Part shown: one piece after another, positions 24,975 to 32,242 of the stretch
How positions within the stretch are numbered: position 1 is the stretch's first letter
Layout: each line of letters begins with the position of its first letter
Origin: Fibrobacter succinogenes
Lineage (GTDB): Bacteria; Fibrobacterota; Fibrobacteria; Fibrobacterales; Fibrobacteraceae
Assembly (NCBI GenBank): GCA_902799745.1
Contig: CADCBQ010000044.1
Span: 1-32,242 of the forward strand
Length of the DNA stretch: 32,242 bases
Direction: 5' to 3'
Notes under the pieces: generated by a model
Databases searched by the model: none
Told to the model about the DNA's origin: nothing
Seen by the model: the letters and a program-made list of their open reading frames with translations, nothing else
Program-made: the position numbers and the translations under genes

Positions 24975-25046
24975 ACTCGTAAAAATAGAATTTTCTACAT
25001 TTTAGCCCGAAATTTGGCGTTTTTTCACCCGCAATTTTTTACGAGT
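24975..25046. repeat. 11-bp inverted repeat in the DUF5662/ilvD divergent promoter region
   Basis: ACTCGTAAAAA at 24975-24985 is the exact reverse complement of TTTTTACGAGT at 25036-25046, with a 50-base spacer. Read outward, each copy precedes one of the two divergent genes. The left copy overlaps the candidate -10 box of the DUF5662 gene. It could be a shared promoter element or a pair of operator half-sites. No THI-box or other riboswitch motif is visible in this gap. Confidence 0.4.
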
Positions 25047-25084
25047 AACGCCGCAGATTTTAAAGACACAAAAAGAGGATTATT

Positions 25085-26941
25085 ATGCCGAAACTTCGTT
25101 CGCTCAAGACTATGGAAGGCCGCGAAATGGCCGGTGCACGCGCCCTGTGGCACGCAACTGGAACCAAGGTGGAAGACTTTGGTAAGCCCGTGATTTGCGT
25201 GGTGAACAGCTACACCCAGTTTGTTCCGGGACACGTTCACCTGAAAGACTTGGGCCAGGTAGTCGCACGCGCGATCGAAGCTGCCGGCGGTGTCGCTAAG
25301 GAAATGAACACCATCGCTGTGGACGACGGTATCGCCATGGGCCACGACGGCATGCTCTACAGCTTGCCCAGCCGCGACCTCATCGCTGACTCTACCGAAT
25401 ACATGGCAAACGCCCACCGCGCCGACGCCCTCGTTTGCATCTCTAACTGCGACAAGGTGACTCCGGGTATGCTCATGGCAGCCATGCGCCTCAACATTCC
25501 GGCAATCTTCGTTTCTGGCGGCCCGATGGAAGCTGGCCACGTCACGACGAAGGACGGCAAGGACCGCGCTCTCGACTTGATCGATGCCATGATCGATTCC
25601 GCCGACAACACCATCAGCGACGAAGAAGTGGCCGCCATCGAAGCTAACGCTTGCCCGACTTGCGGTTCCTGCTCCGGCATGTTCACTGCAAACTCCATGA
25701 ACTCCCTTACCGAAGCTCTCGGCCTTAGCTTGCCTGGCAACGGCACCATCGTTGCAACGCACGCCGAACGTAAGAAGCTCTTCGAAGCCGCCGGTAAGCG
25801 CATCGTGGAACTCTGCCACCAGTATTACGACTTGAACGACGAAAGCATCCTCCCGCGCAGCATCGCCACGAAGGAAGCCTTCGAAAACGCCATGCGCCTC
25901 GACATCGCCATGGGCGGTTCTTCTAACACCGTGCTCCACTTGCTCGCAGTGGCTCAGGAAGCTGGCGTTGACTTCACCATGAAGGACATCGACCGTCTCT
26001 CCCGCAACACGCCGTGTATTTGCAAGGTGGCCCCGACCGTTCACAACATCCACGTTGAAAATGTGAACCGCGCCGGTGGCATCATGGGTATCCTCGGTGA
26101 ACTCGACCGCATGGGCCTCATCCACAAGAATGCAAAGACCGTTCACGCCGCCACCATGGGCGAAGCTCTCGAAGTGAACGACCTCAAGCGTAACCCGAGC
26201 GCCGAAGCCAAGCAGCGTTACCTCGCTGGTCCGGGCCGCAAGTACAATATCGAAGCCTTCTCTCAGAACTTCATGTATCCGGATCACGACCTCGACCGCG
26301 CAAACGGCGCTATCCGCGATGGCGAACACGCCTACACCAAGGACGGCGGCCTCGCTGTTCTGTACGGCAACCTCGCAATCGACGGCTGCATCGTGAAAAC
26401 CGCAGGCGTGGACGAATCCATCTGGAAGTTCACCGGCCCGGCTATCGTGTTCGAAAGCCAGGAAGAAGCCGTCGAAGGCATCCTCGGCAACAAGGTGAAG
26501 GCTGGCGACGTCGTCGTCATCCGCTACGAAGGCCCGAAGGGTGGCCCCGGCATGCAGGAAATGCTCTACCCGACCTCTTATCTCAAGAGCCGTCACCTCG
26601 GCAAGTCCTGCGCCCTCCTCACCGACGGTCGTTTCTCCGGCGGTACGAGCGGTCTCTCCATCGGCCACGCTTCTCCGGAAGCTGCCAACAAGGGTAACAT
26701 CGGCCTCGTGCACACGGGCGACGTTATCGAAATCGATATTCCAAACCGCACCATCAATGTGGAACTCACCGACGCCGAACTCGACGCCCGCCGCAAGGAA
26801 ATGGAATCTCGCGGAGCCAAGGCTTGGAAGCCGGAAACCCGCAACCGCGTGGTGTCCAAGGCTCTGCAGGCATACGCTGCCATGGCCTCTTCTGCAGACA
26901 AGGGCGCTGTGCGCGACCTGAGCCTCATTGGTGTGAAGTAA
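25085..26941 (+). CDS. ilvD: Dihydroxy-acid dehydratase
   Basis: The 618-residue product has the full IlvD signature set: [13 protein letters not shown] (41-53), the cluster motif SNCDKVTPG with C122 and K124, [10 protein letters not shown] with C193 and C196, SLPGNGT, and [19 protein letters not shown] near 515-533. The enzyme dehydrates 2,3-dihydroxy-isovalerate and 2,3-dihydroxy-3-methylvalerate to the keto acids that precede valine, isoleucine and (through the leucine branch) leucine. It needs an Fe-S cluster and Mg2+, and acts in the cytoplasm. AGAGGA precedes the ATG by a normal distance. thiC follows after 13 bases. No leader peptide or attenuator is seen upstream. Confidence 0.97.
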   Translation: MPKLRSLKTMEGREMAGARALWHATGTKVEDFGKPVICVVNSYTQFVPGHVHLKDLGQVVARAIEAAGGVAKEMNTIAVDDGIAMGHDGMLYSLPSRDLIADSTEYMANAHRADALVCISNCDKVTPGMLMAAMRLNIPAIFVSGGPMEAGHVTTKDGKDRALDLIDAMIDSADNTISDEEVAAIEANACPTCGSCSGMFTANSMNSLTEALGLSLPGNGTIVATHAERKKLFEAAGKRIVELCHQYYDLNDESILPRSIATKEAFENAMRLDIAMGGSSNTVLHLLAVAQEAGVDFTMKDIDRLSRNTPCICKVAPTVHNIHVENVNRAGGIMGILGELDRMGLIHKNAKTVHAATMGEALEVNDLKRNPSAEAKQRYLAGPGRKYNIEAFSQNFMYPDHDLDRANGAIRDGEHAYTKDGGLAVLYGNLAIDGCIVKTAGVDESIWKFTGPAIVFESQEEAVEGILGNKVKAGDVVVIRYEGPKGGPGMQEMLYPTSYLKSRHLGKSCALLTDGRFSGGTSGLSIGHASPEAANKGNIGLVHTGDVIEIDIPNRTINVELTDAELDARRKEMESRGAKAWKPETRNRVVSKALQAYAAMASSADKGAVRDLSLIGVK

Positions 26942-26945
26942 TTAA

Positions 26946-28675
<1,730 letters not shown>

Positions 28676-28687
28676 GCCGAGACGAGG

Positions 28688-28707
28688 CAACAGGTATTAA
28701 CCTGTTG
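28688..28707 (+). other. Second hairpin in the thiC 3' region
   Basis: CAACAGGT (28688-28695) pairs perfectly with ACCTGTTG (28700-28707) around an ATTA loop. Together with its neighbours it makes a chain of three stem-loops in 120 bases. Confidence 0.5.
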
Positions 28708-28719
28708 TCGAGGCGAAGG

Positions 28720-28780
28720 GCGAACCAAGACTAACTAATCCTTTTGGAGTTTTCATATTTCTTGGTTCGCTTTTTGTATT
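28720..28780 (+). terminator. Long-loop terminator after ilvD-thiC
   Basis: GCGAACCAAG (28720-28729) pairs with CTTGGTTCGC (28761-28770), followed by TTTTTGTATTT. The 31-base interior can form a small TCC-TTTT-GGA hairpin. The stem plus T-tract indicates termination of the ilvD-thiC transcript just before the convergent FISUMP gene. Confidence 0.65.
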
Positions 28781-28789
28781 TGGCGACGT

Positions 28790-30757
28790 TTAAGGCGCAG
28801 GCGTAGCGCTCGCATCATTATTTGTAGCCTCGGTTTTCGGGGCTACATTTTTATTTTTCACACAACGAAGCGAGAAAGCATTCCCTTCAAATTCTTCTTC
28901 GCTCTTGAATTCATCATTACCGCTGACGACATGCCAATAGACAGCCCCCATACCGCCGCCACCTTCGGCCGCCCAGAAATAAGCACTTGAGCCGAGTTCC
29001 GCAAATTCACCATCGCTACTGAAACGCGCACCCGCAGCAAGCGCATTGAATCCGCTAGCGTTATTGTTCTTGGTAGCGCTCCCCTGCGCCCAACCTTCAC
29101 GGCTCTTGAGCGCGGCAGCCAAACCCTTTCGCTTATTTATCGCAAACTGGCCAAGACGCATCCATTCCTCTTGCCGCGGAATATGCCAGCCTTCCGGGCA
29201 AATTCCCTGGTGCTCTGCAATCACCGCGCCCTGAGATACGCTATCGAGCGAATTTTCGATAAAGTCTTCGGGGAGTCTCATCGCCACATACCACGGGTAA
29301 AGTCTGCCGTAATTGCGGCAACGGATATCCTTGTCTTCGTAGCAGTAACTGCCCGGTGCGGCAAAGCGCAAATTTTCGGCCATCCAAACATCCTCGCCCA
29401 CCGCAAGCGTCTTATACTTGTTGTCGTCGCGTTTATCGTGAATCGAGGTACTGTCATAAATTTCATCGTCATCGGGCGGATTCATCAAGCAACGCACCGG
29501 CAGCGCCCTCGTTTTCAAACTTGAATCCATCACAAAATCATCGTTATCATTCGGCAAGTTCCACGCGATGGCTCGCAAGGAATCGCCGTCACCTGTCGAC
29601 CAGAATCCCGTAAAGGAACCAATTCCCGAATAAGTGACCGTAGAATCAACCGAATCGCGCACGCCTGTAGCCAAAGCCGTAAAGCCGAAGCCATTTTCGC
29701 CCAACAAGGCTAGATCGCTTTCAAACCAGCCTTCTCGAGCACGCAGGTTCGTACCGACACCCACCGCATCGTCAATATCCTTCAAATAAATATTCAACCT
29801 GTAAAAATCAAGCGATGTCGGAATATGCCACCCGTTCGGGCACACCCCCTTTGCCTCCTTGAGCGCATTCCATGTATAGAGGCGCCCGAACCGTTCGCAG
29901 TTTTCTTCCTTGTCGTCGTAACAATAGCTCCCCGGCACCTTCACGTTCACATTGTTCACCATCCACACCTGGTCGCCAATATGAACCGTCTGCACGATCT
30001 TGTTTTGCACCGTGACCACCTGCGGAACCACCTTCGGACGAGGTGGCGGAGGCGGTTCCCTAAAGGGATACACCTTATTTTCGATACAACGGATAGAGGC
30101 GCCATCGTATTTAGAAGCGTAGACCTTGTCAAAAGACCTGGAATCGTACATCAAGCTCCAATAAATCGCACCCACATTGTCTATTTCCGACGAACTCCAA
30201 TACTGCACCGAAGAACGTAAATCCATAAAGCCGGTATACTCGTTTCTCAAGCCCGCCGGCAGCGCATTAAATCCAAACTCGTCAGAACCTGCCGGCACAC
30301 GCAATTCCTTCTCCCACAATTCGGTCGACTTAAGACTCAAGCCTACACCATCGCTCTTGCCAATTCGCCCCACATAGCGTTTCAGAGTCACCCAGTCTTT
30401 ATTGGCAGGCACACGCCAGCCCGCAGGGCAAGCATCATGATACGTTTTCCACTCTTTCTTGGTAAAATCGACATCAACAATAGAATGGTTGTTGTAATAA
30501 TCTACAAGTCGCATCGCCATCGACCAATCGTACAACCTACCATAAGTTTCGCAGTTGTAATCGCGATTGTCGTAGCACCAGCTGCCCTTCACATTAAAGC
30601 GCAAATTTTCGGCAAACCAACGCTGGTTGCCGATTTGCACAGTCTTGTACACGCGACCGTCACGTTTATCCTTGAAATCGGGCATTTTCAGGACATGCGC
30701 AGATGCAAGCCCAACCCAACCGAACAACATTACCAATAAAGCAGCCTGAATTTTCAT
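28790..30757 (-). CDS. Secreted protein with three FISUMP domains
   Basis: The start is the ATG at 30757 (655 residues), preceded by AGAAGG; the frame extends to a TTG. Residues 1-20 are a signal peptide (cleavage after ASA). Three FISUMP (Fibrobacter succinogenes major paralogous) repeats occupy about 28-225, 246-424 and 440-635. Each has (I/V)G-x2-(R/V)W-(F/M)-x2-N, a W/YCY-D/E ... C-x2-(F/Y)GRLY-x-W segment, a CP-x-GW-(H/R)-(I/V)P box, and a final C near the end of the unit. A Pro-rich linker (PPPPP) separates repeats 1 and 2, and an Ala/Thr/Pro-rich tail ends the protein. Paired Cys suggest disulfides. The family's function is unknown; surface location is likely. Unlike its neighbours, it lacks the type-A-like sorting tail. 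Confidence 0.88.
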   Translation of the reverse strand: MKIQAALLVMLFGWVGLASAHVLKMPDFKDKRDGRVYKTVQIGNQRWFAENLRFNVKGSWCYDNRDYNCETYGRLYDWSMAMRLVDYYNNHSIVDVDFTKKEWKTYHDACPAGWRVPANKDWVTLKRYVGRIGKSDGVGLSLKSTELWEKELRVPAGSDEFGFNALPAGLRNEYTGFMDLRSSVQYWSSSEIDNVGAIYWSLMYDSRSFDKVYASKYDGASIRCIENKVYPFREPPPPPRPKVVPQVVTVQNKIVQTVHIGDQVWMVNNVNVKVPGSYCYDDKEENCERFGRLYTWNALKEAKGVCPNGWHIPTSLDFYRLNIYLKDIDDAVGVGTNLRAREGWFESDLALLGENGFGFTALATGVRDSVDSTVTYSGIGSFTGFWSTGDGDSLRAIAWNLPNDNDDFVMDSSLKTRALPVRCLMNPPDDDEIYDSTSIHDKRDDNKYKTLAVGEDVWMAENLRFAAPGSYCYEDKDIRCRNYGRLYPWYVAMRLPEDFIENSLDSVSQGAVIAEHQGICPEGWHIPRQEEWMRLGQFAINKRKGLAAALKSREGWAQGSATKNNNASGFNALAAGARFSSDGEFAELGSSAYFWAAEGGGGMGAVYWHVVSGNDEFKSEEEFEGNAFSLRCVKNKNVAPKTEATNNDASATPAP

Positions 30758-30776
30758 TTTCACCTTCTTACCAAGC

Positions 30777-30806
30777 AATATATACTCAAAAAAGCCTAAA
30801 AGACAA
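30777..30806 (-). promoter_or_regulatory. Candidate promoter of the FISUMP gene
   Basis: On the minus strand TTGTCT (30801-30806) is 18 bases from TATATT (30777-30782), or 16 from the overlapping TATATA. The -10 box ends 19 bases before the ATG at 30757, leaving room for the ribosome-binding site. Confidence 0.4.
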
Positions 30807-30829
30807 GGCTGCGTAAACTTTTTTATTCC

Positions 30830-30860
30830 AAATTAAAAAAGGGGGGTAAATCCCCCCCCC
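30830..30860 (-). terminator. Terminator of the secreted-protein gene
   Basis: On the minus strand a run of Gs (complement of 30852-30857) pairs with CCCCCC (complement of 30841-30846) around ATTTA, then TTTTTTAATTT. It begins 4 bases past the stop of the 354-residue gene. Confidence 0.85.
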
Positions 30861-30864
30861 TCAA

Positions 30865-31929
30865 TTACTTTACATTCACCCGGTGAACTTTAGCACCGAC
30901 CCTCACAACATAGGTTCCGGTGGCAAGATTCTTGACAACGGGTTCGGCTTCGGTAGTGAATCCCTGCTGCACGACTCGCCCCTGTAAATCCATCACGACG
31001 AACTTCCTTGCACCCAAGCTAGATGCAACCGGCGTCTTCTTAATGCTTTCGACGCCGGACTCGCTAAAGAACAGCGGATTATAGGCTGCCTCTGCAATAT
31101 CCCCTTCAATCATGACAGCAACAGTTGCAGGATCAGAAAGAGACGCATCCGAGTTCCAAAGATAATCCTTCGATGCGCGCACCGAAATTGTCGCATAGCC
31201 ATCGTTGAATTGAGCGTCTTCAAACAAGAACTCGACCTTTGCAGACGTCATATGGCCCTTGTACACATTGATTCCATTACATTCCTCGGTACACAAGTCA
31301 TAAGTTCCATCTTTGGTAGGCTTAAGAATCGCTAAGAACAAGTCCAGAACGGATCCCGTGTGGTATTCTTCGTAAGAACCGTCTTCTTTAGGAATTTGCC
31401 CCCTAATGGCTTTAGGCGACTCTCCCGCTGCAGGAATCTGTTCAACAAAGGTTATTTGCGGTTTAAAGAAGCTCATTTCCAAGGTTTTCTCTTTACCCGC
31501 CACGCCAATTTTATATGACGAAACCACACTAGGCAAATCATACATGTCAACCGATGCGTAGACGGTATCTATACCGGAAGTCCCAATCGTACGCGTTTCG
31601 TCCAGTTTAAGTTTCACAAAGGAGTCGTACCCCGTAGCATCGCTTACCTTGTAATAAACGCTCACCGGTAACTCGTAGGTAAGCGAGTATTGACGCCCTG
31701 CCGCTTCTTGCGGATAAATTTCAAGGCCACTTGCAGACTCCTCTACAGAAGAAATGTAGACAGGAACAAGCTGCCCTCCCATGGCGTATGTATGCAAAAC
31801 GTACTTGCCATCCGGCAAATTGACGCCCATCGTATCTTTTGCGATTGCGTCGGTATAGACCACATTCAGTTCTCCAGCAAAGCTATACCCAACAAGGGCA
31901 GCAGCCAGTGTACAAAGTATTTTGTTCAT
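30865..31929 (-). CDS. Secreted protein of unknown function with type-A-like C-terminal sorting module
   Basis: The product is 354 residues. Residues 1-18 form a signal peptide (cleavage after SFA). The body is beta-strand-rich and has no motif I recognise. One pair of cysteines (LCTEEC, near residue 217) could form a disulfide. The last 55 residues include FVVMDLQGRVVQQG and end ATGTYVVRVGAKVHRVNVK, matching the type-A-like C-terminal domains used by Bacteroidota and Fibrobacter for secretion and cell-surface attachment. AAGGA directly precedes the ATG region. The gene has its own terminator, so it is probably monocistronic. Possible roles include carbohydrate binding or adhesion, but nothing in the sequence decides this. 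Confidence 0.75.
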   Translation of the reverse strand: MNKILCTLAAALVGYSFAGELNVVYTDAIAKDTMGVNLPDGKYVLHTYAMGGQLVPVYISSVEESASGLEIYPQEAAGRQYSLTYELPVSVYYKVSDATGYDSFVKLKLDETRTIGTSGIDTVYASVDMYDLPSVVSSYKIGVAGKEKTLEMSFFKPQITFVEQIPAAGESPKAIRGQIPKEDGSYEEYHTGSVLDLFLAILKPTKDGTYDLCTEECNGINVYKGHMTSAKVEFLFEDAQFNDGYATISVRASKDYLWNSDASLSDPATVAVMIEGDIAEAAYNPLFFSESGVESIKKTPVASSLGARKFVVMDLQGRVVQQGFTTEAEPVVKNLATGTYVVRVGAKVHRVNVK

Positions 31930-31990
31930 TCCTTACCTCTCAAAAATGTACAACACATGTTGCACATACATAATCTATAATTTTTTAACA

Positions 31991-32026
31991 AAAAAAGCCC
32001 CCGGCTTTTGACCGGGAGGCTTTTTT
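31991..32026. terminator. Bidirectional terminator downstream of gdhA
   Basis: AAAAAAGCC (31991-31999) pairs with GGCTTTTTT (32018-32026), and CCCGG (32000-32004) with CCGGG (32012-32016), leaving one bulged A and a 7-base loop. A/T outer pairs give a U-tract in both directions. It lies 20 bases past the gdhA stop. Confidence 0.88.
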
Positions 32027-32046
32027 AAGTGAATTCTTTTTAAGAA

Positions 32047-32241
32047 TTACACAGCGCCCTGCCACTTCATGGCATCGGCAACCTTGAGGAAGCCGGCGAT
32101 GTTTGCACCCATCACGAGGTTGCCCTTCTGGCCGTACTTGACAGCGGCAGAGGAAGCAGCGGCGTAGATGCTCTTCATGATGCCTTCGAGCTTCTTGTCC
32201 ACTTCTTCGAAGGTCCAGGAGAGACGTTCGGAGTTCTGGGA
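32047..32241 (-). CDS. gdhA: NADP-type glutamate dehydrogenase, C-terminal fragment (partial at window edge)
   Basis: The last 64 codons and TAA stop are present. The fragment has SQNSERLSWTFEEVD near its start and ends with GNLVMGANIAGFLKVADAM and a short tail, which is the conserved C-terminus of hexameric bacterial glutamate dehydrogenase (GdhA). The enzyme makes glutamate from 2-oxoglutarate and ammonium in the cytoplasm. The catalytic domain lies outside the window, so coenzyme preference rests on similarity of the tail only. Confidence 0.9.
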   Translation of the reverse strand, partial: SQNSERLSWTFEEVDKKLEGIMKSIYAAASSAAVKYGQKGNLVMGANIAGFLKVADAMKWQGAV

Positions 32242-32242
32242 C

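Noticed and set aside
30852..30860. Run of nine C bases as a possible phase-variation tract
   Set aside because: It is in the 3' non-coding region and forms one arm of a terminator hairpin, so slippage would not switch any reading frame.

Overview
The window looks like chromosomal DNA of a Fibrobacter (F. succinogenes-like) species. The evidence is a secreted protein with three FISUMP (Fibrobacter succinogenes major paralogous) domains, plant-cell-wall hydrolases of families GH43 and GH74, and several secreted proteins ending in a type-A-like C-terminal sorting module. Housekeeping genes have strongly biased C/G-ending codons, which produce very long antisense shadow ORFs. Genus assignment is an inference; no 16S gene or other marker is present.

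Layout, left to right: the 3' end of a class II fructose-bisphosphate aldolase gene with a terminator; a small zinc-ribbon membrane protein; a minus-strand signalling operon (REC-HD-GYP response regulator, then a 1325-aa hybrid histidine kinase); a secreted GH43 enzyme; a ThiE/TenI-like protein; a 1477-aa acyl-CoA dehydratase activase/dehydratase fusion followed by an ABC-F ATPase whose second ATP site is degenerate; a strong bidirectional terminator; a secreted GH74 xyloglucanase-like enzyme. Next comes the accessory block of most interest (17621-24206, all minus strand). Then DUF5662, ilvD-thiC, a structured 3' UTR, the triple-FISUMP protein, a secreted protein of unknown function, a terminator, and the 3' end of gdhA.

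The accessory block reads, in transcription order: secreted GLUG-repeat protein; two tiny ORFs of 44 and 45 codons; a GC-hairpin plus U-tract; a nucleotidyltransferase-like protein; an HPr-kinase-like protein; a Ser-His S26-type peptidase; a PqqD/RRE protein; and an ABC exporter without a peptidase domain. Genes are overlapped or closely spaced. The two small ORFs share a leader pattern (MN-x6-YV[AS]PQ-x2-V ... LL-x-G-S) but have unrelated C-terminal halves, one Cys-rich and acidic, the other Gly-rich. This is the organisation of a ribosomally made, post-translationally modified peptide (RiPP) locus. Kinase plus nucleotidyltransferase plus RRE recall the tailoring genes of lasso-peptide clusters such as paeninodin, but no lasso cyclase or transglutaminase-like B2 protease is present. 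I regard it as a candidate undescribed RiPP-like class.
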